This document shows positions 26,452 through 34,338 of a DNA stretch of 64,000 bases, one piece after another. Origin of the DNA: Papillibacter cinnamivorans DSM 12816 (GTDB lineage: Bacteria > Bacillota > Clostridia > Oscillospirales > Oscillospiraceae). The first letter of the stretch is position 1. The number at the start of each line of letters is the position of its first letter. The notes under the pieces are model-generated. The model searched no databases. It was not told the DNA's origin and saw only the letters and a list, made by a program, of their open reading frames with translations. A program made the position numbers and the translations under genes. Location of the stretch: positions 3,437-67,436 of the forward strand of contig NZ_FWXW01000009.1 of assembly GCF_900176335.1 (NCBI RefSeq), in the 5' to 3' direction.

Positions 26452-27221
26452 CGGGAATAGACATCGGGTCCTTAAGCGCCAAGGCCGTCCTCATGGACGG
26501 GGAAGAGCTTCTTGGCGGGAAGGTAATCTACACCGGACCGGACCCGGTGGAATCCGCCGAGCAGGTGCTCCGTCAGGTCCTGGCGCCGCAGCACCTCCGT
26601 CGGGAGGATATCCGGTACATTGTGGCCACCGGGTACGGCCGGGTCAACGTCCCCTTCGCCCAGTCCACGGTGACGGAGATCTCCTGTCACGCCAGGGGGA
26701 ACCACTACCACTTCCCCGGGGTGCGCACCATCCTGGACATGGGGGGCCAGGACTGCAAGGCCATCCGCAGCGACGAAAACGGCAGGCTTACGAATTTCGT
26801 CATGAACGACAAATGCGCGGCGGGAACCGGGAGGCATCTGGAGCGGGTGGCTTCCACCCTGGGGCTGAAGCTGGATGAAATCGGGGATCTGTCCCTGTCG
26901 TATACCGGGGAGCCCTGCCTCATCAGCAGTACCTGCGCCGTGTTTGCGCAGACCTCCATCGTCGGTTTTCTCCGGGCGGGGTATCCCATCAACAACATAT
27001 TGGCCGGAGCCATAGACGCAGTGGTCGACAGGGTCCTCGCCCTGATGGACGCCGTCGGCGTCGAGGAGGAGCTTTGCATCAGCGGCGGCGTTGCGAAAAA
27101 CTCGGGGGTGGTGAGGCGCGTGGAGGAGCGCCTGGGGATGAAGGCCAGGATCGCCCCGGAACCGCAGATCGTGGGCGCCATCGGAGCGGCCCTCTTTGCC
27201 CGGGATCGGGCAAGGCGCTGA
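26442..27221 (+). CDS. Activator ATPase 2 (BadF/BadG/BcrA/BcrD/HgdC family)
   Basis: A 259-residue paralogue of the preceding gene. It has GIDIGSLSAKAVLM, NDKCAAGTGRHLE with the first cluster cysteine (about 127) and SSTCAVFAQTSIV with the second (about 166), and ISGGVAKNSGVV. Dehydratase loci normally have one activator; two adjacent distinct ATPases is the plan of class I benzoyl-CoA reductases (BcrAD, BzdPQ). The pair may act as a heterodimer or serve two partners. The start overlaps the end of the previous gene. Confidence 0.9.
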   Translation: MLVAGIDIGSLSAKAVLMDGEELLGGKVIYTGPDPVESAEQVLRQVLAPQHLRREDIRYIVATGYGRVNVPFAQSTVTEISCHARGNHYHFPGVRTILDMGGQDCKAIRSDENGRLTNFVMNDKCAAGTGRHLERVASTLGLKLDEIGDLSLSYTGEPCLISSTCAVFAQTSIVGFLRAGYPINNILAGAIDAVVDRVLALMDAVGVEEELCISGGVAKNSGVVRRVEERLGMKARIAPEPQIVGAIGAALFARDRARR

Positions 27222-27329
27222 TTGCCGGGTCTGAAACCGACGGTCCATTTCGTATATACTGCAGTAAAAACAGCTCCATGGAACAAACGGCGGAAATGGG
27301 ACTCAAATCCGAAAGAAAGGAACATCCAT

Positions 27330-28340
27330 ATGAAGCGACTGGCAATCATGGGAGTGGGCTCTCTGGGCACAATCATGGGCGCGTATATCTCAAAAGCCGG
27401 CAGGCAGGTGGATCTCGTCGACGCAAACCGGGAACACGTGGCCGCGCTCAATCAAAACGGTGCCACCATCGTGGGCAACGTCCAGATGAACGTACCGGTA
27501 AAGGCCCTGACTCCCGATCAGATGGAAGGCACCTACGACATCGTCATCTATATGGTCAAGCAGACCTACAACGACTCGGCTTTTCCGCAGCTGCTGCCCC
27601 ATGTGGGAAAGGATACCATCATCGTGGCCTGCCCCAACGGGCTGCCGGAAGAGATCATGGCGGATTACTTCGGAAGGGAAAAAATCCTGGGCGCGCCGGT
27701 GGGCTACGGCGCGGAATACATCGCACCAGGCATCTCCAAATCCACCACGGTCTATTCCAAGATGTTTATGGAGCTGGGCTCCTTAACCGGTGAAGTCACG
27801 CCGGCCGTGACCGAAGTCCGGGAAATCATAGAACTGATGTGCCCCGTCCATATCACCACCAACCTGCTGGGCGGCAGATGGTCCAAACTGTATCTCAACG
27901 CAGCGGGCAGCGGAATGTCCACCGTGCTGGGCTGCACCTTCGGCGAGATCTATGAAAACGACACGGCCCTGAACATCGCCGTGGAGCTGGGCAAGGAATG
28001 CATTGAAGTCGCCCGGGCAAACGGGGCCACGATGATCCCCATGAACGGGATGGACTTTGACAGGGACTTGTACTTCACGGACGAGGAAGACAAGAAAAGG
28101 GTCATTGCCATCTGGAGGTCGGACTTCTTTAAGGCTTACTCCACCGGCACCGCCAGCATGCTCCAGGACATCAACAGGGGAGCGAAAAAGACGGAAATCG
28201 ACGCCATAGACGGCGTCGTGTCCCAGCTGGGGCGGAAAAAGGGCGTCCCCACCCCCCGGTGTGACAAGGTGATCGAAATCGTAAAGCGGATGGAAACACG
28301 GGAGTTGAAACCCGGATTTGAAAATCTGAAATTGTTTTAA
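27330..28340 (+). CDS. Ketopantoate reductase-family 2-oxoacid reductase (PanE/ApbA-like)
   Basis: A 336-residue protein with an N-terminal Rossmann motif GVGSLGTIMGAYISKAG and a C-terminal helical ApbA domain that includes GGRWSKLYLNAAGSGMS. PanE-family enzymes reduce 2-oxoacids to (R)-2-hydroxyacids with NAD(P)H; Lactococcus PanE works as a D-2-hydroxyisocaproate dehydrogenase. In this operon it would supply the (R)-2-hydroxyacid for CoA transfer and dehydration. It is a clear paralogue of 40976-42004. The ATG at 27330 has GAAAGGAA upstream; the longer in-frame extension has no family similarity. Confidence 0.85.
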   Translation: MKRLAIMGVGSLGTIMGAYISKAGRQVDLVDANREHVAALNQNGATIVGNVQMNVPVKALTPDQMEGTYDIVIYMVKQTYNDSAFPQLLPHVGKDTIIVACPNGLPEEIMADYFGREKILGAPVGYGAEYIAPGISKSTTVYSKMFMELGSLTGEVTPAVTEVREIIELMCPVHITTNLLGGRWSKLYLNAAGSGMSTVLGCTFGEIYENDTALNIAVELGKECIEVARANGATMIPMNGMDFDRDLYFTDEEDKKRVIAIWRSDFFKAYSTGTASMLQDINRGAKKTEIDAIDGVVSQLGRKKGVPTPRCDKVIEIVKRMETRELKPGFENLKLF

Positions 28341-28358
28341 AGGAAAGGAAGTATCAGT

Positions 28359-29357
28359 ATGGCGGATCTGAAAAAAGAAGTACTGGGCGACTACAGGGAG
28401 ACAATGGAGTATGCAGGCCGGCTTGCCCGGTCCGGTCTGACCAAAATGACGCCGGTGATCATCTCCTGCGCCATCACCGGAGGCATCCACGGAAAGGAAG
28501 CCAACCCCAATCTGCCGGAGAAGCCCGAAGAGCAGGCCGCTCAGGCGTATGACGCTTACAATGCCGGCGCGAGCCTGGTGCACATCCACGCCAGAGACCC
28601 CAAAAACTGGTCTTTGATGAGCCAGAACACCGAAGATTTCATGAAGGTCAACACCATGGTACGGGCCAAATGCCCCGATATCATCGTCAACAACACCTGC
28701 CTGGGCGGCAGAATGGTCAGCGAGCAGGCCCGCACCATTTCCGAACAGCTGTGGGTCTCCATCGGAGCCCGGCCGGAAGTCGCCAGCGTGGACATCGTGG
28801 CCACCTGCCAGAAGGTGACCGTCGGCGAGAGAAAGGCGCCTCTCAGCAATCCCCGCCCCGCCGCCGAACTCCCCTTCGACTACATCATGACCCAGGACGA
28901 CGCCGTCCGGACCGTTCAGGAGATGGAGAAATTCGGGGTAAAGCCCGAGCTGGAGCTCTTTGAAATGGGCGACGTGCGGTATATCTACAATATGGCCAAG
29001 GCGGGGGTTCTGAAGGGGCCCTACTGGATTCAGATGATCTTTGGGGGAACCGGGATCTATCCCTCCCCGGAATTCATGATCGCCGCCGCCAACATGCTGC
29101 CTCCCGAGTCTCTCCTGAGCATCATCGGAATCGGCGCGTGCCAGACGGCCGTCATTACCCAGGCCATGCTCCTGGGGCACCACATCCGGGTCGGCCTGGA
29201 GGACAACGTGGTCTACGGCCCCGGTCAGCTCGCCACCAGCAATGCTCAATTGGTGGAGCGTGCCGTCAGGATCGCCCGGGAACTGGGCAGACCCGTCGCC
29301 ACGCCGGCTCAGGCCAGGGAAATCATGGGTCTCGGAGCTCCCAGACAGTATTCATGA
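28359..29357 (+). CDS. Beta-keto acid cleavage enzyme (BKACE, DUF849), operon copy
   Basis: A 332-residue BKACE. It has SCAITGGIHGKEANPNLP near the N-terminus, the zinc motif VHIHARDPKNW (about residue 75) and GLEDNVVYGPGQLATSN near the C-terminus. The reaction takes a beta-keto acid and acetyl-CoA to acetoacetate and an acyl-CoA. It is clearly diverged from the two cassette copies, which resemble each other more, so its substrate is probably different. It lies 18 bases after the PanE-like gene in the sigma-54 operon. Confidence 0.9.
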   Translation: MADLKKEVLGDYRETMEYAGRLARSGLTKMTPVIISCAITGGIHGKEANPNLPEKPEEQAAQAYDAYNAGASLVHIHARDPKNWSLMSQNTEDFMKVNTMVRAKCPDIIVNNTCLGGRMVSEQARTISEQLWVSIGARPEVASVDIVATCQKVTVGERKAPLSNPRPAAELPFDYIMTQDDAVRTVQEMEKFGVKPELELFEMGDVRYIYNMAKAGVLKGPYWIQMIFGGTGIYPSPEFMIAAANMLPPESLLSIIGIGACQTAVITQAMLLGHHIRVGLEDNVVYGPGQLATSNAQLVERAVRIARELGRPVATPAQAREIMGLGAPRQYS

Positions 29358-29361
29358 TCAA

Positions 29362-29403
29362 CCGCCTGATGCCGCAGGCCGCAGCGTCTGCGGCATCAGG
29401 CGG
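29362..29403 (+). other. Intra-operon hairpin between BKACE and CoA transferase
   Basis: A 15-bp perfect stem, CCGCCTGATGCCGCA, with a 12-base loop begins four bases after the BKACE stop codon. No T-run follows. It could stabilise the upstream message, or partly end it, within the long operon. Confidence 0.6.
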
Positions 29404-29463
29404 CCGCATAAGCAGCTAAAGTTTCGCAACCTAAAAACCAAGAGAAAATGAGATGAGGAAACT

Positions 29464-30657
29464 ATGCCAGGAGCACTCAGCGGATTGAAAATACTGGATT
29501 TTACCACCCTGTTGCCGGGGCCCTACGCGACCATGTTTTTTTCGGATCTGGGAGCGGACGTTTTGAAGGTCGCCTCGGCCAGCCGTCCGGATATCGGCGA
29601 GCATTCGAAGCCTTTTTTGCCCGGAACCGACGTATCCGCGTCGGTTGCCTATCTGGGGCGGAACAAGCGCTGCATGACCCTGAATCTGAAGGATCCCCGC
29701 TCCGCCGAAGTCATACACAGGCTTATCACCCTGCAGGGGTATGACATCGTGATCGAACAGTTCCGGCCGGGCGTAATGGCAAAGCTCAATCTGGGATATG
29801 AACAGCTGCGCAAAATTAAGCCGGACCTGATCTACTGTTCGTTGACCGGCTACGGTCAGAGCGGACCCATGACCGACCGGGCCGGCCACGACATCAACTA
29901 TATCGCCCGCTCGGGCATCGCGTCCTACTCCGGAAAACGGGGAGAAGTGCCTCCCCTTCTGGCGATGCAGGTGGCGGATGTGGCGGCGGGTTCCTGCAAC
30001 GCCGTCATCGGCATTCTCGCCTCGGTCATCTACCGCAGGGAAAGCGGTCAGGGGCAGTATATCGACGTTTCCATGACGGATGGGATGATGGCCTTTAACA
30101 CCTTTTTGGGAGCGTCCTTCCTCACCGACGGAAAAGTGCCCCGACCCGAGGATAATTTCGTCAACGGCGGCTCGCTCTACGACTATTACGAAACCGGGGA
30201 CGGTGAATATCTGAGCTTCGGCGGTTTGGAACCGCAGTTTTCCAGGAACTTTTTCATCGCCGTGGGCCGGCCGGATCTCATTTCCGGAGGGGTCACGCCT
30301 CCGGAGCTTTCCAAAGTGAAAGAAGAGATCCGGGAAATCCTCAAAAGCAAATCCAGGGATGAATGGATGCAGATCTTCGACAGTACCGACGCCTGCGTGG
30401 AGCCGGTGCTGAATCTGGAGGAGCTGGAGCGGGATAAACTTGCAAACGCCAGGGAGATGATTGTCCGGGTTCCTGCTGCCGATGGCCGGATGGTGAAACA
30501 GCTGGCCAATCCCATCAAGTTCTCCAAAACGAAGCCGGAATACCGGTTCACCGGCGGCAAGCCCTCGGCCGGCATCGACACGCGGGCCGTCATGGCGGAA
30601 CTGGGCTATTCCGAAGATGAAATCCTGAATTTTACAGATACCGGCCTTTTTGACTGA
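29464..30657 (+). CDS. Family III CoA transferase (CaiB/BaiF)
   Basis: A 397-residue CaiB/BaiF-family protein. It has GLKILDFTTLLPGPYATM at the N-terminus, SLTGYGQSGPM, and the catalytic aspartate in MQVADVAAG (about residue 170). Such enzymes move CoA from an acyl-CoA to a free acid; FldA, HadA and carnitine CaiB are examples. Here the acceptor is probably the 2-hydroxyacid or unsaturated acid used by the dehydratase. It has ATGAGGAAACT before the ATG and is followed by the enoyl-CoA hydratase gene. Confidence 0.9.
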   Translation: MPGALSGLKILDFTTLLPGPYATMFFSDLGADVLKVASASRPDIGEHSKPFLPGTDVSASVAYLGRNKRCMTLNLKDPRSAEVIHRLITLQGYDIVIEQFRPGVMAKLNLGYEQLRKIKPDLIYCSLTGYGQSGPMTDRAGHDINYIARSGIASYSGKRGEVPPLLAMQVADVAAGSCNAVIGILASVIYRRESGQGQYIDVSMTDGMMAFNTFLGASFLTDGKVPRPEDNFVNGGSLYDYYETGDGEYLSFGGLEPQFSRNFFIAVGRPDLISGGVTPPELSKVKEEIREILKSKSRDEWMQIFDSTDACVEPVLNLEELERDKLANAREMIVRVPAADGRMVKQLANPIKFSKTKPEYRFTGGKPSAGIDTRAVMAELGYSEDEILNFTDTGLFD

Positions 30658-30736
30658 GAAGCGGACGGAGTCCGGTGTGCCGCACCCTTCCGGTATGCCG
30701 GGTCGTAGCGTTCCGCCGGGAAAGGATGAAACAAAT

Positions 30737-31519
30737 ATGGAGCAATTCGTAAAATACGAAATCCGGGAAAACGGCATATGCGTTGTGTCTGTGAACCGCC
30801 CGGAAGTGTTCAACGCGCTGAACATGGAGGTGTACGGCCAGCTGGAGGGCACTTTCGACCGCCTCGGAGAAGATCCCGGCGTCCGGGTGATCATCCTGCG
30901 GGGCGAGGGAGAAAAGGCCTTTGCCGCCGGTACGGATATCAATATGATGATGGGTTGTACGCCGGAAGAATTTTTAGAGCGCACCTGGACGGTAAAGCGG
31001 GTCCTGGATAAAATCGAGAGCTTCTCCCAGCCGGTGATCGCCGCCGTGAACGGCATGGCCCTGGGCGGCGGCTGCGAGCTTGCCATGGCCTGTGATATCC
31101 GCATCGCTGCGGACAGCGGGAAATTTGGGCAGCCGGAGATCAATCTGGGCCTCATCCCGGGCGGCGGAGGCACCCAGAGACTGCCCCGGCTGGTGGGAAT
31201 CAGCCGGGCCAAACAGCTGGTGTACACCGGCGATGTCATCGGCGCCCAGCGCGCCCTTGAGATCGGCCTCGTGGACCAGGTCGTTCCTTTGAAGGACCTG
31301 ATGGCCGAGGCAGAAGCCCTGGCCCTGAAAATAGCCGCAAAATCAAAGGTCATTATGGCCCTTGCGAAAAATGCCCTCAATTCCGGATTTAAAGAAGATC
31401 TGGTTGAAGGTCTGGAGTCCGAGGTCCGGTGCTTCAACGCCTGCTTTTCCACGTATGACCGCGCGGAAGGCATGCAGGCCTTTGTGCAGCGCCGCAAGCC
31501 CAGATTTGAAGATCGTTAA
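30737..31519 (+). CDS. Enoyl-CoA hydratase (crotonase family)
   Basis: A 260-residue crotonase. The oxyanion-hole blocks are AAGTDINMM and NGMALGGGCELAMACD, and the catalytic region is GQPEINLGLIPGGGGTQRLPRLVG with both glutamate positions present, in agreement with hydratase activity. It would hydrate the enoyl-CoA formed by the dehydratase to the 3-hydroxyacyl-CoA used by the FadN-like enzyme. The ATG at 30737 has AAAGGATG upstream; the longer reading frame to 30650 overlaps the preceding gene and lacks family sequence. It is the last gene of the operon. Confidence 0.92.
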   Translation: MEQFVKYEIRENGICVVSVNRPEVFNALNMEVYGQLEGTFDRLGEDPGVRVIILRGEGEKAFAAGTDINMMMGCTPEEFLERTWTVKRVLDKIESFSQPVIAAVNGMALGGGCELAMACDIRIAADSGKFGQPEINLGLIPGGGGTQRLPRLVGISRAKQLVYTGDVIGAQRALEIGLVDQVVPLKDLMAEAEALALKIAAKSKVIMALAKNALNSGFKEDLVEGLESEVRCFNACFSTYDRAEGMQAFVQRRKPRFEDR

Positions 31520-31534
31520 GGCATTTTCCGACAG

Positions 31535-31573
31535 CCGGGAAACGCAGCGCACCTGCCGGGCTGCGTTTCCCGG
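31535..31573 (+). terminator. Hairpin at the end of the catabolic operon
   Basis: A 14-bp perfect stem (CCGGGAAACGCAGC) with an 11-base loop, 16 bases after the last stop codon. It has no clear T-run, so termination efficiency is uncertain. Confidence 0.6.
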
Positions 31574-31628
31574 CTCCAGCTTTGCGCAGCCGCGGCCGAA
31601 GGTTCTGAATGCGCGGTCCACAGCACGA

Positions 31629-31676
31629 TTTATCCCAAACCGTCCAGTTGACAAGACAGACGGTTTGGGATAAAAT
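31629..31676 (+). promoter_or_regulatory. Promoter embedded in a perfect inverted repeat, upstream of tRNA-Arg
   Basis: TTTATCCCAAACCGTC (31629-31644) and its exact complement (31659-31674) flank a 14-base loop holding TTGACA (31648-31653). A 17-base spacer leads to TAAAAT (31671-31676). The repeat therefore overlaps both promoter hexamers and could be an operator or a terminator. The tRNA-Arg gene begins 90 bases downstream. Confidence 0.6.
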
Positions 31677-31765
31677 AACCCGTGCCGATTTAATTTCTGC
31701 AAGCCCGCAACGTCCGGCGGAAAGCGCTCGGCCGCAGTTTCTCAGATGGTTCCAAAACTTAATAT

Positions 31766-31842
31766 GTCTCCGTAGCTCAGCAGGATAGAGCGTCCGCCTC
31801 CTAAGCGGAAGGTCGCGCGTTCGAATCGCGCCGGGGATGCCA
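31766..31842 (+). tRNA. tRNA-Arg (anticodon CCT)
   Basis: A complete cloverleaf: acceptor GTCTCCG/CGGGGAT, D arm GCTC/GAGC, anticodon stem TCCGC/GCGGA with loop CTCCTAA (anticodon CCT, reads AGG), T arm GCGCG/CGCGC with TTCGAAT, and an encoded GCCA end. An AT-richer accessory block starts directly behind it. Confidence 0.95.
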
Positions 31843-31883
31843 AACAGCATAGCTTTCCATCAAGGGAAAGCTATGCTGTTTTT
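31842..31883 (+). terminator. Terminator of tRNA-Arg
   Basis: A 17-bp stem (AAACAGCATAGCTTTCC) with a six-base loop and a TTTTTA tail, starting at the last base of the tRNA. Confidence 0.9.
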
Positions 31884-31946
31884 ATGTGTAACAATATTGT
31901 ATTATGAACACAAAGGAGATAATAACTGCGATAGGAGATATGATCC

Positions 31947-32776
31947 ATGAAGATCCATGAAAACAGCATTAACGATGCTGTTTTTAAGCCACTGCGGATT
32001 GACTGCTCACACTGTAGCGGCTTATGCTGTACAGCATTGTTCTTTTCAAAGACAGATGGTTTCCCAAAAGATAAAATCGCAGGGAAATCATGTACAAATA
32101 TGCGAAAAGATTTCTCCTGTAAAATCCATAAAAATCTGATGAGCAAGAAAATGAAAGGGTGCATCGGATATGATTGTTTCGGGGCGGGGCAAGCGGTCAC
32201 CACATCCATTTACATGGGCGACACATGGTTGTCTTTACCGGAAAAAGCACAGCAAATTTTTGATGTCTTTCTGATAGTATTTCACCTGCATCAAATGCGG
32301 TGGTTTTTAACCGAATCCAAAACCATAACGCTGGCAAAAGATTTATGGTCAAGGATAGACCAGTTAATTGAGCAAAATATCAATATCTGTGCCGGCCCGC
32401 CAGAAATCATTTTGGAATTTGATCTGAATAACTATAAAGATCAGGTCAACGATGTTTTAAGAAGGGTTGGAACCCTGGTAAAATCGAATTTTACTTGTCA
32501 AGCGTTCAATAGGCATAGCGATTATTGGGGTAAGGATTTCAGCCGTAAAAATCTTGAAGGCGCAGATTTGAGTATGACATTACTGATGGAAGCAAATTTT
32601 TCTGGATGCAGCTTTTTAGGCACAAACCTTTTAGGTGCGGATATCAGAAATTCCAATTTTGAAGATGCTGATTTAAGAGAAGCAATTTTTTTACACAAAT
32701 GCAGATAAATTCTGCTCACGGAAATGCGAACACCTTGTTGCCCGCATATCTCTTGCGACCCGGTTCTTGGCTTTAA
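31947..32776 (+). pseudogene. YkgJ-like cysteine cluster plus pentapeptide-repeat protein, frameshifted near its end
   Basis: The reading frame from the ATG at 31947 (AGGAGA upstream) encodes a Cys-rich N-terminal half (CSHCSGLCC, then CTN, SCKIH, GCIGYDC), typical of YkgJ-type metal-binding proteins. A pentapeptide-repeat tail follows (NLEGADLSMTLLMEANFSG, GADIRNSNFEDADLREA). It stops at 32708. In a neighbouring frame the sequence continues from a run of seven T (32684-32692) as TQMQINSAHGNANTLLPAYL and stops at 32776; that matches the usual end of pentapeptide proteins. One base is missing in the homopolymer, either a real lesion or a sequencing error. The DNA is visibly more AT-rich than the operon upstream. 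Function unknown. Confidence 0.7.
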
Positions 32777-32814
32777 TCCAACCTTCCGGAAAACATAATA
32801 GGACAGGTTGCCGT

Positions 32815-33120
32815 TCACCTTGAAAAAGCTTGTTTCGCATCAATCAGCCCTTCATCGTATGCTCTTCTGATAATAAGGTATTCGCCGCGTCTGCCGAAAT
32901 ACAGGGCGCAGTAATTCCTCTGTATCTGCGTACCGTGGAACAAATAGTGCTCCATGATCTTCACGCCTTCCTCAGTATCGACATGCCCCAGCGCAAAATC
33001 AATGAACTTCGATTCGGCCAAAGTCATGCTTTTATTCAGATGCTTCATGATTTCCCCAATTGATGTTTTGGTGCCCTCTTTTGCCAGGCTGATATAATAT
33101 TGTAATATGGTTTGCCCCAT
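32815..33120 (-). CDS. Hypothetical protein, third gene of the TetR/EF-Ts-paralogue operon
   Basis: A 101-residue soluble, helical protein of no family I recognise. It contains EEGVKIMEHYLFHGTQIQRNYCALYFGRRGEYLI and ends AYDEGLIDAKQAFSR. It lies nine bases downstream of the TetR gene on the same strand, so it is almost certainly co-transcribed with the TetR and EF-Ts-like genes. Composition is AT-rich like its neighbours. Confidence 0.65.
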   Translation of the reverse strand: MGQTILQYYISLAKEGTKTSIGEIMKHLNKSMTLAESKFIDFALGHVDTEEGVKIMEHYLFHGTQIQRNYCALYFGRRGEYLIIRRAYDEGLIDAKQAFSR

Positions 33121-33129
33121 AAAATCACC

Positions 33130-33726
33130 TCATATGGCCGATAATATCTGTGCTCCGTCAGAAAAAATATTACTGATATAAAACAGCATAAATTGCTTCT
33201 GAAAACTGTTGTCGCCCAGCATCCTGTTTCGATACTCGGGACTCTGCTGATAATAAACCACGCCCATATCGATGTAATGAAAAATCATATCTCTGTTCAT
33301 GCTGCTCTTTATGAGACCGTTTTCAAGCCCTTCGTCAATCAGCGCCAGCATAGCCTGCCTGTATATTTGCAAATACAGATCATATTCGTTTTCCAACGCG
33401 TTATTATATTTTACAAGTTCTCTGCACAATTCAAATTTTCCGCTGTTTGTAAAGTTGCTGATAATATCCAGGAAATCATATAGTTTTTTGATCAGCGCCT
33501 GTTCAGAAGCTGCGGTATTTCTCAATTGTTCCGTATAATCTGAAAAAATGTGCTTGCCGACTTCATGATACAGGGAATCCTTATCCGCAAAATATTTATA
33601 TATCGTGACTTTGGATACGTTTGAATTTTCCGCAATATCGTCCATCGTGATTTTCCTGACACCGTCACGGATGAACAGTCTTATCGTTGTATTTAATATC
33701 TTGTCTGCTTTTTTGTTCATGGTCAT
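33130..33726 (-). CDS. TetR-family regulator
   Basis: A 198-residue protein with an N-terminal TetR helix-turn-helix (KILNTTIRLFIRDGVRKITMDDIAENSNVSK, shown here only by VSKVTIYKYFADKDSL) and an all-helical ligand-binding C-terminal part. Its ATG overlaps the stop codon of the EF-Ts-like gene (ATGA), so the two are translationally coupled. It probably represses its own operon through the palindrome over the promoter at 34339-34364. Confidence 0.88.
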   Translation of the reverse strand: MTMNKKADKILNTTIRLFIRDGVRKITMDDIAENSNVSKVTIYKYFADKDSLYHEVGKHIFSDYTEQLRNTAASEQALIKKLYDFLDIISNFTNSGKFELCRELVKYNNALENEYDLYLQIYRQAMLALIDEGLENGLIKSSMNRDMIFHYIDMGVVYYQQSPEYRNRMLGDNSFQKQFMLFYISNIFSDGAQILSAI

Positions 33727-34316
33727 TCGCCCACCTCATAGCGGATAAAACGCTTAATTGTAACATTTTCTTTCAATATTGCAATACACTCCACAAGAAC
33801 ATCGTTCACACTCCTGTTTGAATCCTTGAAATAAGGCTGGTCAAGCAGGCAGTTATTCTGATAGTATTTTTTCAGCTTTCCCTCCACAACAGCGGGAATC
33901 GCGGTTTCGGGCCTATTTTCATTTCGTGCCTGGGCCTCGAATATGTCTTTCTCTTGAGTAATTGTCTCCGGCAACAGATCGGTACCTGCAATACAGACGG
34001 GATTCATTGCCGCGATATGCATTGCCAGGTTGTGCGCCAAATCTTTGAAAACCTGTGTGGAGGCGGCAAATTCCGTTTCGCAGTTTACCTCAAGCATTAC
34101 TCCGATACGCCCGTTGGAATGAAGGTAAAATCCCACGATACCTTCTTTGGTCAGTCTGACCGCTTTCTTCTTTGCGATGGAGATGCCTTTTTCACGCAGA
34201 ACAACAATTGCTTTCTCAAAATCTCCGTTTGCTTTTTCCAGAGCTGTTTTAGCGTCCATATATCCGGCGCCGGTTTGTTCGTGCAGTTGTTTTACTGCAT
34301 ATGGCGTTATAGGCAC
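33723..34316 (-). CDS. Short elongation factor Ts paralogue
   Basis: A protein of 197 residues, the length of short EF-Ts forms such as that of Thermus. It has the N-terminal UBA-like domain (VKQLHEQTGAGYMDAKTALEKANGDFEKAIVVLRE, key residues TGAGYMDAK) and the core strand LEVNCETEFAAS; the canonical EF-Tu-contacting TDFVAR is changed to TEFAAS. The GTG at 34316 has GGAGGG eight bases upstream and gives the standard N-terminus; an ATG further upstream lies inside the promoter. EF-Ts recycles EF-Tu-GDP. A second, regulated copy in a TetR operon is unusual; a stress- or element-specific role is a guess. Confidence 0.82.
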   Translation of the reverse strand: MPITPYAVKQLHEQTGAGYMDAKTALEKANGDFEKAIVVLREKGISIAKKKAVRLTKEGIVGFYLHSNGRIGVMLEVNCETEFAASTQVFKDLAHNLAMHIAAMNPVCIAGTDLLPETITQEKDIFEAQARNENRPETAIPAVVEGKLKKYYQNNCLLDQPYFKDSNRSVNDVLVECIAILKENVTIKRFIRYEVGE

Positions 34317-34338
34317 GACGACATCCCTCCATACTTTC

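Noticed and set aside
29431-31497. Minus-strand frame of 688 codons opposite the CoA transferase and hydratase genes
   Set aside because: Shadow frame across two recognised genes and their intergenic gap, with no start signal.
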